DNA from: Nitrososphaerota archaeon
Lineage (GTDB): Archaea; Thermoproteota; Nitrososphaeria_A; Caldarchaeales; JAVZCJ01
Length of the DNA: 64,000 bases
Assembly (NCBI GenBank): GCA_038874475.1
Contig: JAVZCJ010000005.1
Location: 1-64,000, forward strand
Direction: 5' to 3'
Under the pieces are notes generated by a model. It saw only the letters and a program-made list of their open reading frames with translations, searched no databases and was not told where the DNA came from. Position numbers and translations under genes: made by a program. Of this stretch, positions 35,994 to 44,759 are shown one piece after another (positions within the stretch are counted from its first letter, which is position 1; every line of letters begins with the position of its first letter).

Positions 35994-37115
35994 TTGTTTT
36001 CTGAAGAACTTAGGAAAATAGCTTCTGAAAAAGCTAATGAAGCAATAAAGCTTGATAAGCAAGGAAATTATTCAATGGCTATTCTTAAATATCGGCAAGT
36101 AGTTGACCTTCTTTTTAAGCTTTATAATTTAACTGAGGATCCTGCTATTAAAAAAGTATATTACGAAAAAATGAAAAGCTATGAAGAGCGTATTCATATA
36201 CTTGAATCAATGGTGGAAGGTGAATCTATTAAAGTTGAGGAAGCGGCTAAATTTAATGATTTAGTTTTAAAAGAAAAACCAAGTATTTCATGGAATGATG
36301 TAATAGGTTTAGAAGATGCTAAAAAATCTATAAGAGAAAGCATAGTTTATCCTGTTAAAAGACCTGATTTATTTCCATTAGGTTGGCCTAAAGGCATATT
36401 ATTATATGGTCCACCAGGATGTGGAAAAACACTTTTAGCAGCAGCTGTAGCATCTGAAATAGATGCTACTTTTTATTATGTTGATGCAGCATCTATAATT
36501 TCTAAATGGCTTGGAGAATCTGAGAAAAATGTTGCTAGACTTTTTTCTTCTGCAAGGAAATCTATTAGTAAAGAACGTCCAGCCATAATATTCATAGATG
36601 AAATAGATTCTCTTACTTCTATTCATCAAGTTGAAGTTGGTGGAGAAACTAGAGCTAGAAATCAAATTTTAAAAGAAATGGACGGTCTTTCTGAAAAATC
36701 TAAAACTGAGCATTTATATGTTATAGGTGCTACCAATAAGCCTTGGGATTTAGATGAACCATTCATAAGAAGATTTCAAAAACGTATTTATGTTCCTTTA
36801 CCAAGTAAAGAAAATAGATTAGCTTTATTTAAGCATTATACAAAAGATTTAGCCCTTAGTGATGATGTAGATTTTGAAGAATTGGCAATATTAACAAATG
36901 GATATAGTGGGAACGATATTCGAGATATTTGCATGAGTGTTCAAATTAAAGTTGTAAGAGAATTATTTGAAAGTGGTGTTGTTGATAAAAATATGAAACC
37001 TAGATTAATCAATATGTTTGATTTCTTAGAAGCTATAAAAATTAGACGTCCAAGTGTTTCTTTTGACAGTATTAGAAAATATGAAGAATGGGCTAGAAGA
37101 TGGATGGCTTTATAA
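35994..37115 (+). CDS. cdvC: CdvC (Vps4-like AAA ATPase with MIT domain)
   Basis: CdvC disassembles ESCRT-III filaments. The N-terminal MIT domain (about residues 3-75, ASEKANEAIKLDKQGNYSMAILKYRQVV) binds CdvB tails. The AAA module has Walker A GPPGCGKT, Walker B IIFIDEIDSL, sensor GATNKPWDL and arginine fingers in FIRRFQKRIYV. A TTG at 35994 is preceded by aggtgg (35982-35987), a good ribosome site, so it is preferred over the in-frame TTG at 35967. Divergent from one cdvB and convergent with the other. Confidence 0.95.
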   Translation: MFSEELRKIASEKANEAIKLDKQGNYSMAILKYRQVVDLLFKLYNLTEDPAIKKVYYEKMKSYEERIHILESMVEGESIKVEEAAKFNDLVLKEKPSISWNDVIGLEDAKKSIRESIVYPVKRPDLFPLGWPKGILLYGPPGCGKTLLAAAVASEIDATFYYVDAASIISKWLGESEKNVARLFSSARKSISKERPAIIFIDEIDSLTSIHQVEVGGETRARNQILKEMDGLSEKSKTEHLYVIGATNKPWDLDEPFIRRFQKRIYVPLPSKENRLALFKHYTKDLALSDDVDFEELAILTNGYSGNDIRDICMSVQIKVVRELFESGVVDKNMKPRLINMFDFLEAIKIRRPSVSFDSIRKYEEWARRWMAL

Positions 37116-37173
37116 TTTTATTTCCAATTTTTTATTATTCTTTAAAAAATTAAATATTTGAATTAAAAATGGT

Positions 37174-37998
37174 TTAATAACTTTCTTCTTCTCTTTTTAA
37201 AATTATTTTCCCTTCCTTTTCAAGCTTTTCTATTGCTTTTTCAACTTCTTCTTCTGATAAACTTAAAACAGATGCACATTCTTCTATGTCAAAATCTTTA
37301 TAATGTTCCTTAATATAAGCATAAACCATTTTCTTAATTTGTTCATCTTTTACTTCAGTTATTTCTGGAAAACTTTCTTCTATTCTTTCAGAAGCAACTA
37401 TGCTTGCTTCTTCTAATATATCTCTAGCTTCTCCACTTAAATCAGTTGATATACTAATTTCTTCTATTGGTATTCCAGTTGTAGCTGAAATAAATCCTTC
37501 AATACTTTCTTGTAATTCTGTTAATGTTAAAGCTGCTTCTGGGATAATTCCTTTAACTTCTTCTTTTATACTTAAAATTATTTTATTTAAAGGTGTAAGT
37601 AATCCAACAACTTCTCTTAATTCTTCTATTGTTTCCAATCTAAGCTTTATTTGTTCAAATATCAATTCGCTATGAAATATCATTCTAGCAAGTTTCCTAA
37701 CTTCAGCAACTTCTTGAGCATAAATTTTTGCCCTTTCTTCATCTTTGTTTGCTAATGCTTCTATACATTTTTCAAAATATTCTTTATTCTTTTGTTCTAA
37801 ATTGGAATATTTTTTCCTAAGTTTTTGAATTTGAATATCTAATTTTCCTATTATTTCTTCTATTTTAAGTATGAATTCTTCAGGTTTGTATAGCTTATTT
37901 ACATCCATGAGTCTATGTTCTACTTCATTAGTCCATACTTTTTCTTTTCTAATTTTTAAAATACTTTTTACATTTGATAGTATTTCTTTTAGCCTCAT
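37174..37998 (-). CDS. cdvB: CdvB-family ESCRT-III protein with C-terminal winged helix
   Basis: A 274-residue ESCRT-III paralogue with the Snf7 core (LEQKNKEYFEKCIEALANKDEERAKIYAQEVAEVRKLARM) and a C-terminal winged helix (about 220-270, MVYAYIKEHYKDFDIEECASVL with the HTH segment LSLSEEEVEKAIEKLEKEGKI). In Sulfolobus this type of C-terminal domain lets CdvB bind CdvA. This copy is convergent with cdvC, so the three genes form a compact division cluster. No cdvA is in the window. Confidence 0.9.
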   Translation of the reverse strand: MRLKEILSNVKSILKIRKEKVWTNEVEHRLMDVNKLYKPEEFILKIEEIIGKLDIQIQKLRKKYSNLEQKNKEYFEKCIEALANKDEERAKIYAQEVAEVRKLARMIFHSELIFEQIKLRLETIEELREVVGLLTPLNKIILSIKEEVKGIIPEAALTLTELQESIEGFISATTGIPIEEISISTDLSGEARDILEEASIVASERIEESFPEITEVKDEQIKKMVYAYIKEHYKDFDIEECASVLSLSEEEVEKAIEKLEKEGKIILKREEESY

Positions 37999-38167
37999 GC
38001 TATTCCATTTTCCATCATAAGATTATGAGTAGTTATATTTTTACTTTTCGTTATAAATTTTTCTAAAACTTTTTTATGTAATACTAGGGTAATATTTTCC
38101 GTATTTTTAAATAAATTTTTAATATCTCACTTTTAATAAAATAAATTAAAAATAAGGGCGAGAGGAA

Positions 38168-38494
38168 ATGATTTCAATAGAAGATTTTAAGAAAATTGAA
38201 TTAAGAGTTGGAACAGTTATAAAAGCAGAGCGTGTAAGTGGATCAGAAAGATTAATAAAATTAATAATAGATTTTGGAGAATATACTAAACAAACGATAA
38301 CTGGCCTAGCTCATATGTATAAACCAGAATTCTTTTTAGGAAATCAATATGTTTTTCTTGTAAATTTAAAACCTGCTAAATTCAAAGGGGAATTATCTGA
38401 ATGTATGCTTTTAGCAGCAGTTGAAGATGAAGAAAAAGAAATTGCACCTATTGTTCCAATAAAAAAAATAAAGAATGGGTCTAGAGTAGTTTAA
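38168..38494 (+). CDS. tRNA-binding (EMAP/MetRS-beta-like) OB-fold protein
   Basis: A 108-residue protein matching the tRNA-binding domain found as MetRS beta subunit and CsaA: IEDFKKIELRVGTVIKAERVSGSERLIKLIID at the start, ITGLAHMYKPEFFLGNQYVFLVNLKPAKFKGELSECMLLAA. It likely binds the outer corner of tRNA. It begins after agagga, a good ribosome site, and converges with the pyruvate-kinase-like gene. Confidence 0.88.
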   Translation: MISIEDFKKIELRVGTVIKAERVSGSERLIKLIIDFGEYTKQTITGLAHMYKPEFFLGNQYVFLVNLKPAKFKGELSECMLLAAVEDEEKEIAPIVPIKKIKNGSRVV

Positions 38495-39048
38495 AAATCG
38501 AATGGTTTACAAATAATTTTTCTAACTTTTAAATCAAATAAATTGAATGAATTTGCTGCTTTAATTAATAAAGCAGTATCCGCTCCTCTTCCTGTTCCAG
38601 CAATAGCTATAACATCTTCTCCTACATTTATAAGTCCTGCATCTGCAGCCATAATAGTTATTTCAATAGCTACTTTAGTCCCTTCACCAAATAATCTTAA
38701 AACATTTGCAATAATTTCTAATGGAAGAATTGTATTAAATTTTTTTCTAATAGCTCTTTCAGCTCCACTTAAAGCATGAGTTGCAGTAAGTATTTTTGCA
38801 CCATTTTTAATAATTTTCTTAGCATTCTTTTTATCTAATTCTTGATAATTTGGTTTAACAAATCCTGTTGAATGAGTAACAACGACAACATTCAATCCTT
38901 TAAAAATTGAAGATGCAAGAACACCTGTTCTACCAGTTGTAGATGCAACAACAATACTTTTTGCTTTTTCTTTTTCAATAAATTCCTTAACTACCTTTAA
39001 AACTTCTTCGGTATGTTCTCCTGATTTTTTAAAATAAATTGTTTCCAT
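38491..39048 (-). CDS. Pyruvate kinase alpha/beta-domain-like protein
   Basis: A 185-residue protein similar to the stand-alone pyruvate kinase C-terminal (alpha/beta) domain family (COG1751). Motifs: KSIVVASTTGRTGVLASSIF, NVVVVTHSTGF, ILTATHALSGAERAIRKKF and IAIAGTGRGADTALLIKAA. The catalytic barrel of pyruvate kinase is absent, so it is not the enzyme. Role unknown; possibly binds small phosphates. Convergent by 4 bases with the tRNA-binding protein gene. Confidence 0.8.
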   Translation of the reverse strand: METIYFKKSGEHTEEVLKVVKEFIEKEKAKSIVVASTTGRTGVLASSIFKGLNVVVVTHSTGFVKPNYQELDKKNAKKIIKNGAKILTATHALSGAERAIRKKFNTILPLEIIANVLRLFGEGTKVAIEITIMAADAGLINVGEDVIAIAGTGRGADTALLIKAANSFNLFDLKVRKIICKPFDF

Positions 39049-39132
39049 TGTCCCTCACTTTAGATACACTTCACTTCTTTATTGAATATGATGCTTTTTC
39101 TACGATTTAAAATTTATTATATGAAAGTAAAG

Positions 39133-39142
39133 TTTAAATATA
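39133..39142 (+). promoter_or_regulatory. TATA-box-like promoter of acidic small ORF
   Basis: The sequence tttaaatata lies about 40 bases before the ATG at 39182. Transcription near 39165 would leave a short leader carrying the GGGGGAT ribosome site (39170-39176). Both signals at the right spacing support a real small gene. Confidence 0.45.
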
Positions 39143-39181
39143 TGTTTTTATTATATTAGGAAGCCTTAAGGGGGATTGAAA

Positions 39182-39271
39182 ATGGAAGAAGAGGAAGGAT
39201 TTGAAGAAGAATTTGAAGAAGAGGAAGAATTCGAATTAGAAGAACCAGAGGAAGAAGAGGAAGAGTGGTAA
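39182..39271 (+). CDS. 29-residue, glutamate-rich small protein
   Basis: This short frame encodes 29 residues, 21 of them Glu, with three Phe, one Leu, one Pro and a C-terminal Trp. GGGGGAT (39170-39176) lies 7 bases before the ATG, and a TATA-like box is upstream, so it looks expressed. The very acidic tail with terminal Trp resembles the acidic tails of transcription or ribosome proteins, but I recognise no family. It is convergent with the methylase gene, 32 bases away. It may be a very acidic binding peptide; it could also be a chance frame in a gaa/gag-repeat stretch. Confidence 0.5.
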   Translation: MEEEEGFEEEFEEEEEFELEEPEEEEEEW

Positions 39272-39303
39272 TTTCTACATTATGCTTATTTTTTATTTTC
39301 CTT

Positions 39304-39885
39304 TTATTTTTTTATTTCTACTATATATATCTTCTCAAAAAACATTGATTTTTCCTTTTTAATCGAATATTTTAACTTCATTTTTTTAATTATATTTAAA
39401 ACTTCATTTATTATATAAGAAGATGAAACTATCATTATAGTACCCTTCTTATTTATATGCTTTTTTGCCTCTCTAAGAAATTTTAATGTTATTTCATACC
39501 CTCTTTTTCCACCAGACCATGATAAATCAAAAATTTTTTTATTAAAATTTTCAGATGGCAAATAAGGTGGATTAAAAACTATTAATTCAAAAAATATTTT
39601 ATTTTTTAAGAATGTTAAACAATCCCCGCATACAATATCTACTTTATCTCTTAAAAAATTTTGTTTAACATTATACAATGTATTCTTAGTAGCTTCAAAA
39701 TTTATATCTGAAGCTAAAACATAATTTGATTTTTTTGCAAGTTTAAGAGTTATTAAACCTACTCCAGATCCTACTTCAAAACTTTTTGAATAATTATTAT
39801 TAATCGAATCATATAAAAGGAAAGTATCTTCTGAAGGTTTGTAAACATCTTCAAATATTTCAATTTTAAAACCATTTATTTTCAT
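39304..39885 (-). CDS. HemK2/Mtq2-type class I methyltransferase
   Basis: A 193-residue Rossmann methyltransferase: SAM motif I FEVGSGVGLITLKLAK (about residues 36-51), then VLASDINFEAT, and the catalytic FNPPYLPSE (NPPY) motif (about 105-113). The single-domain length fits HemK2/Mtq2, which methylates the GGQ Gln of release factor aRF1 with help from Trm112. A Trm112-family gene lies nearby at 34418, consistent with such a pair. It could methylate another N-terminal or Gln site. Confidence 0.85.
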   Translation of the reverse strand: MKINGFKIEIFEDVYKPSEDTFLLYDSINNNYSKSFEVGSGVGLITLKLAKKSNYVLASDINFEATKNTLYNVKQNFLRDKVDIVCGDCLTFLKNKIFFELIVFNPPYLPSENFNKKIFDLSWSGGKRGYEITLKFLREAKKHINKKGTIMIVSSSYIINEVLNIIKKMKLKYSIKKEKSMFFEKIYIVEIKK

Positions 39886-39918
39886 TTTTAAAAAACATTT
39901 ATTAAAAATAAATTTATT

Positions 39919-41211
39919 TTATGGATATACTCTTGAAGGTGTTCTTGGAAATAAGCATACGCTTCTTATATGTGGCAATTCAAGTAACCATCTAAGAGTT
40001 CTTTCAACTCCCAATCCAAAACCTGAATGTGGAATACTTCCATATTTTCTTAAATCTATGTACCATTCATAATCTTTTGGATCTAAATTAAATAATTTTA
40101 TGCTACCAAGTAATTCTTTATGATCATGAATTCTTTGTCCTCCACCAGAAATTTCTCCATATCCTTTAGGAGCTAATAAATCAACACATTTTACAACTTC
40201 CGGCCTTTCTTCATCTGGCATGTGATAAAAAGCTTTTGCTTTTCTTGGATAATGAGTAACAAAGAATGGTTTTTCAAATTGATTACATAAAACTTTCTCT
40301 TCATCTGTTCCAAAATCTTCTCCCCATTCTATTTTTACTCCATTTTTATGAAGTATATCTAATGCTTCATCATATGTGATTTTTTCATAAGGTGGTTCAG
40401 CAATTTTTTCATCTATTTTTTTCCCCAATATTTTAAATTCTTCTATACATTTTTCAGCTAATGTATGTACAATATGATTTAGAAGATTTTCTTGAATAAT
40501 CATAATATCTTCAAGTTTTGCAAAAGCAACTTCAGCTTCTATTTGCCAAAATTCTGTTAAATGTCTTCTTGTTCTACTTAATTCGGCTCTAAAACTAGGT
40601 TGAATACTATAAACTTTTTCAAGCCCACCAATTGCTGCTTCTTGATACAATTGAACACTTTGTGATAAATATACTTTTCTTCCAAAATAATCTACTGGAA
40701 ATAAAGTTGCTCCTCCTTCACATGCAGCAGTTATGAATATTGGACAATCGACTTCTATGAAACCATTCTTCTTAAACCATTCTCGAGCAGCGTCTAAAAA
40801 AGCAGATCTTATTTTCATTATTGCTGATACTTTTCTACTTCTAAGATATAAATGCCTATTATCGAATAAAAATTTCGTTCCTGCTCCAGGTTTTATAGGA
40901 AAATCTTGATAAGATGGTCCAATAACTTCAATTTCTTTACAAATTATTTCTACCCCATTAGGTGCTCTTGGGTCTTTTTTTACTATTCCTAAAACTTTTA
41001 TTGAAGATTCTTTATTAATTTCTTTAACGATTTCTATACTTTTATCGCTTGCAATACCTTTTTTAATAGTTATTTGTATAATCCCTTTAGAATCTCTTAA
41101 ATCTATGAAAAATAAATTTCCATGTATTCTTTTATTATAAACCCATCCTAATATTTCAATAGTTTTACCTTCTTCCATATTAATTATATCCGATGTATAT
41201 ACAGTTTTCAA
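39919..41211 (-). CDS. asnS: Asparaginyl-tRNA synthetase
   Basis: A 430-residue class IIb synthetase: N-terminal OB anticodon domain (IEILGWVYNKRIHGNLFFIDLRD), motif 2 region QSVQLYQEAAIGGLEKVYSIQPSFRAE, then STAR-like RTRRHLTEFWQIEAE, and motif 3 GFGLGVERTLRWLLELPHIRSVCLFPRTPSRVYP-type ending. The FPRTPSRVYP end is the AsnRS form, unlike AspRS. It starts at TTG. Charges tRNA-Asn directly. Confidence 0.92.
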   Translation of the reverse strand: MKTVYTSDIINMEEGKTIEILGWVYNKRIHGNLFFIDLRDSKGIIQITIKKGIASDKSIEIVKEINKESSIKVLGIVKKDPRAPNGVEIICKEIEVIGPSYQDFPIKPGAGTKFLFDNRHLYLRSRKVSAIMKIRSAFLDAAREWFKKNGFIEVDCPIFITAACEGGATLFPVDYFGRKVYLSQSVQLYQEAAIGGLEKVYSIQPSFRAELSRTRRHLTEFWQIEAEVAFAKLEDIMIIQENLLNHIVHTLAEKCIEEFKILGKKIDEKIAEPPYEKITYDEALDILHKNGVKIEWGEDFGTDEEKVLCNQFEKPFFVTHYPRKAKAFYHMPDEERPEVVKCVDLLAPKGYGEISGGGQRIHDHKELLGSIKLFNLDPKDYEWYIDLRKYGSIPHSGFGLGVERTLRWLLELPHIRSVCLFPRTPSRVYP

Positions 41212-41327
41212 TTATTTTTCCCTCTAGTTTTTTCATTCTAAGAAGCTCTATTTAAATATAAAATTTTATAGGAAAATTTAATGGAAATACTTTTATTAAT
41301 GTATTTTTTTCTTTTATCGAATAAAAA

Positions 41328-42260
41328 ATGTATTTAGATGAAAATAAAATTGTTGAAATAGTTGAAAAAACAAACCCATCAGTAGTAAACGTAAGTACAG
41401 TTCATTTATTGAATGTTTTTCCTTTCTATAGTGTTCCTATTAAAGGTGTAGGTTCCGGAGTAATAATAGATTCAGATGGATATATAGTAACCAATAATCA
41501 TGTAGTTGAAGGAGCTGAAGCAGTTGAAGTATCTTTAAATGATGGTAGAGTTTTTAAAGGAAGAATAATTGGTAGAGATCCAGGTAGTGATTTAGCTATT
41601 ATTAAAATTGATGCAAAAAATCTTAAAGCTGCTGAATTGGGAGATTCATCTAATCTTAAAGCCGGGCAATTCATAATAGCTATTGGTAATCCATTCGGTT
41701 TACGTGGTGGACCAACTGTTACAATTGGTGTTATTAGTGCAATAAATAGATCAATAAATACTGAAAAAGGAATAATGGAAGATTTAATTCAAACAGATGC
41801 TGCTATCAATCCAGGAAATAGTGGTGGACCACTTATAGACCTTAATGGAAAAGTTATAGCTTTAGCTACTGCAATAATACCCTTTGCTCAAGGAATAGGG
41901 TTTGCAATTCCAATAAATAAAGTTAAAAAAATTGCTGAAGATTTAATAAAATATGGAAAAGTTATAAGACCATGGCTTGGAATATATGGTGTAGATTTAA
42001 CACCTCAATTATCTTCTTATTATAATCTTCCTGTTCAAGAAGGAGTTATTATTGCTAAAGTAATTCGAGGAAGTCCAGCTGATATTTCAGGAATAGAAGA
42101 AGGTGATATAATATTAAGTGTAGATAGAATATCAATAAAGAACATGGTAGAACTTCAAAAAATTATACAAAATAAGAAGGTAGGAGAAGAAATAACTATT
42201 AGAATAATTAGAGATTATAAAACATATGATGTTAAAGTAGAATTAAGCAAATCTCCTTAA
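41328..42260 (+). CDS. HtrA/DegP-family serine protease with PDZ domain
   Basis: A 310-residue trypsin-fold protease. The catalytic triad is in NNHVVEGA (His), GSDLAIIKI (Asp) and DAAINPGNSGGPL (Ser). One PDZ domain occupies about 215-305 (VIIAKVIRGSPADISGIEEGDIILSV). There is no signal peptide or membrane segment, so unlike bacterial HtrA it should be cytoplasmic. Probably a quality-control protease. A TATA-like sequence lies upstream. Confidence 0.92.
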   Translation: MYLDENKIVEIVEKTNPSVVNVSTVHLLNVFPFYSVPIKGVGSGVIIDSDGYIVTNNHVVEGAEAVEVSLNDGRVFKGRIIGRDPGSDLAIIKIDAKNLKAAELGDSSNLKAGQFIIAIGNPFGLRGGPTVTIGVISAINRSINTEKGIMEDLIQTDAAINPGNSGGPLIDLNGKVIALATAIIPFAQGIGFAIPINKVKKIAEDLIKYGKVIRPWLGIYGVDLTPQLSSYYNLPVQEGVIIAKVIRGSPADISGIEEGDIILSVDRISIKNMVELQKIIQNKKVGEEITIRIIRDYKTYDVKVELSKSP

Positions 42261-42280
42261 TTTTAAAAAGGTAATATTAA

Positions 42281-43342
42281 ATGAGGGTTAGAGCTCTTAC
42301 TTTCTTAATAGATTATTTTAAATATAATAATGAATTTAAAGAATTAATTGATAAATTTTTACTTTATTCAAAAAATTCAAATATAGAAATATGGACTAAA
42401 AGAATTGCAATAAATCCAATAAATATTAATGATTTATTTAATATATCTAATAAAATTGTTACTTCATTAAATGAAAATATAGATTATATTGCTATTCCAG
42501 TAGAATTAAAAAATAATAAAAACTATATTAATATAATTTCTAAAGTATTAAAAATTAATGAAAAAATATTTTTATCATTTTTTGGAGATGAAGAAAATTT
42601 TGAAAATTTCATAAAAATAGTTTATAATGTTTCCAATAAATTAAGTCCATTTGATTGTACGAGAATTTGTTTTACTTTTAATGGACCTTTATTAACTCCA
42701 TATTTTCCTTCTGCATCAGCAAAGAATGGAGAAATAGGCATAGCAGCTGCATTATTTTATGTTAATGATTTAATGGAATGTCTTAAAAGCAAATCTGATT
42801 TATATAAAAAAACTTCTAAAATAGATAATATTGCTAATGAATTTTTATCGAATTTATCATCTAACTTAATTGTTAAAAATTATGGAATTGATTTATCATT
42901 ATCTCCATGGATGGAAGAAAGCGTAGCTTTATTATTGGAAAAAATTTGTAAGAAAAAATTTAATAGTCCAGGAATAAGATATGCAATTTTCTATTTAAAT
43001 AAATTAATTAGAGAAATTTCCTCTAAAAATAATCATTGTGGTTTTAATGAAGTAATGCTACCTTATGCAGAAGATTCAAGATTAATGGAACTTGGAAAGA
43101 AAGGATTAATTTCAACGTATGATTTATTATCTTTGTCTAGCATATGTGTTGCAGGATTAGATATGGTTATTTTTTCAATTAATGATTTTAATAATTTCTT
43201 CAATTTTATGAAAGATTGTTATGCAATTTTAAGTAGTAAAAATAAACCATCGGGAATTAGAGTAATTCCTGTGAAATACAATCCTGGAAAAATTATTAAA
43301 ATTGAAAAATTTGGTAAAATACCTATTTTAAAATTAAAATGA
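42281..43342 (+). CDS. UPF0210/DUF711 family protein
   Basis: A 353-residue protein of UPF0210 (DUF711), of unknown function. Recognised by RALTFLIDYF at the start, DCTRICFTFNGPLLTPYFPSASAKNGEIGIA in the middle and a C-terminal region with SICVAGLDMVIFSIND and SGIRVIPVKYNPG. A 20-base gap separates it from the protease gene, with aaaggtaat as possible ribosome site. No activity established. Confidence 0.8.
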   Translation: MRVRALTFLIDYFKYNNEFKELIDKFLLYSKNSNIEIWTKRIAINPININDLFNISNKIVTSLNENIDYIAIPVELKNNKNYINIISKVLKINEKIFLSFFGDEENFENFIKIVYNVSNKLSPFDCTRICFTFNGPLLTPYFPSASAKNGEIGIAAALFYVNDLMECLKSKSDLYKKTSKIDNIANEFLSNLSSNLIVKNYGIDLSLSPWMEESVALLLEKICKKKFNSPGIRYAIFYLNKLIREISSKNNHCGFNEVMLPYAEDSRLMELGKKGLISTYDLLSLSSICVAGLDMVIFSINDFNNFFNFMKDCYAILSSKNKPSGIRVIPVKYNPGKIIKIEKFGKIPILKLK

Positions 43343-43759
43343 TTTTATAAACTCTTTAATTTTTAAATAAGCTTCTCTTGGTGTTTTTGATTGCATAGCA
43401 ATTTTTTCAAATGGGCATATTTCTTTTTTATTTTCATTAAGGATTTCTTTTACTTCTTTTTCATAAATGAAAGGGATTCTATTTTCTTTTAAGTACTTCA
43501 TTCCTAATTTGCTTATAATATATGCATAAATACTATTTACTTCAATGTAAACTGAAAGCATTGCAATAGCTAAACCTACAACTCTATCAGCAAGAGAAGA
43601 ATTTTTTAAATTCTCTCCACATTTATCTATTGATTCAATAAAGCTATTTATTCCACTTTCTTTACTACTAAATAGTATTTTGCCATTTTTAACAAAAACA
43701 AGTGAGTAATTACCTTTTTTCAAAATTTCTTTGGCAATCTCTAAATCCTTATTAAACAT
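43334..43759 (-). CDS. DUF1893 family protein
   Basis: A 141-residue protein resembling DUF1893 (cytidine-deaminase-like fold; LAD-type). Motifs: LEIAKEILKKGNYSLVFVKNGKILFSSKESGI, LADRVVGLAIAMLSV, and C-terminal CPFEKIA. Its function is unknown. It overlaps the convergent UPF0210 gene by 9 bases. Confidence 0.75.
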   Translation of the reverse strand: MFNKDLEIAKEILKKGNYSLVFVKNGKILFSSKESGINSFIESIDKCGENLKNSSLADRVVGLAIAMLSVYIEVNSIYAYIISKLGMKYLKENRIPFIYEKEVKEILNENKKEICPFEKIAMQSKTPREAYLKIKEFIKSF

Positions 43760-43823
43760 TTTTAATCAATTTATTAAAAATATTTTTATAAAAGAATTTA
43801 AATAGAAGATTATAAAGTTTATT

Positions 43824-44759
43824 ATGGTGATTATTTTGAAAAAGCTATCTTTAAAAGATCAGGGAGAATTATACTATGTTTTAAGCAATTCTATTAAACC
43901 AAAGCTTTTTGTTAAACCAGGTGAAACTTTCATTATTGAAACAGAAGATGCTTTCTCAGGACAGATTAGAAAAGAAGGTGATAGAAGAGATCTGAAAAAA
44001 ATTCCATATAGTAATCCTGTTTCTGGTCCAATATTTATCGATGGGGCCACTTCTAATGATACATTAATAGTTGAAATAAAAGATATAAAACCATTAATAG
44101 GTCAGGGAGCTACAAGAATTCCAGATTTGAGCTTTTATTTTTCTAATATCCCATTATCAAAATTTTTATCTTTAGAAATTCCTCATGGAACAAAAATATG
44201 TCCAATAAAAGATGGGAAAGTATTTTTTGATAAATTCGTTTTACCGTATAATCCAATGATAGGAACAATTGGTGTAGCTCCAAAAATCGAATCTATTTCA
44301 AGCAATAGTGTTGGCTCTCATGGAGGAAACTTAGATTTATTAGAAATAACAATAGATTCGAAAATATTTTTCCCAATATATAATGAAGGTGCTTTATTAT
44401 TTATTGGAGATGTACATGCAATTCAAGGAGAAGGTGAATTATGTGGTACGGCAATAGAAATGCCTGCAGAAGTTACACTTAAAGTAGATTTGATAAAAAA
44501 TTATAAAATAGATTGGCCTAGAATAGAAACGAGTGAAGAAATAGGAGTAATATCTGTAACGGGTGTTAATAAAAATCTTGAAGATGCTATAAAAACAGCT
44601 TTTATAGAATTGATTTTATGGCTTGAAGAAAAATATGGTATTGACAGATGGGATGCATATCAATTATGCACGCAAATAGCAAGAGTTTCTTTAGGAAACT
44701 TTTGGAGTATAATTGCTAAATTTCCTAAAAAGATGCTAGAAAGCTTATCTATGAAGTAG
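43824..44759 (+). CDS. Acetamidase/formamidase family amidase (copy 1)
   Basis: The 311-residue protein belongs to the acetamidase/formamidase (FmdA/AmdA) family: FVKPGETFIIETEDAFSGQI, NPVSGPIFIDGA, then IGTIGVAP and GDVHAIQGEGELCGTAIEMPAEVTLKV. Such enzymes release ammonia from short amides. It is 311 residues, the usual length. The start could instead be TTG 43836, with ggtga in front. A second copy lies at 57830. It converges by 11 bases with the acyl-CoA ligase gene. Confidence 0.9.
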   Translation: MVIILKKLSLKDQGELYYVLSNSIKPKLFVKPGETFIIETEDAFSGQIRKEGDRRDLKKIPYSNPVSGPIFIDGATSNDTLIVEIKDIKPLIGQGATRIPDLSFYFSNIPLSKFLSLEIPHGTKICPIKDGKVFFDKFVLPYNPMIGTIGVAPKIESISSNSVGSHGGNLDLLEITIDSKIFFPIYNEGALLFIGDVHAIQGEGELCGTAIEMPAEVTLKVDLIKNYKIDWPRIETSEEIGVISVTGVNKNLEDAIKTAFIELILWLEEKYGIDRWDAYQLCTQIARVSLGNFWSIIAKFPKKMLESLSMK

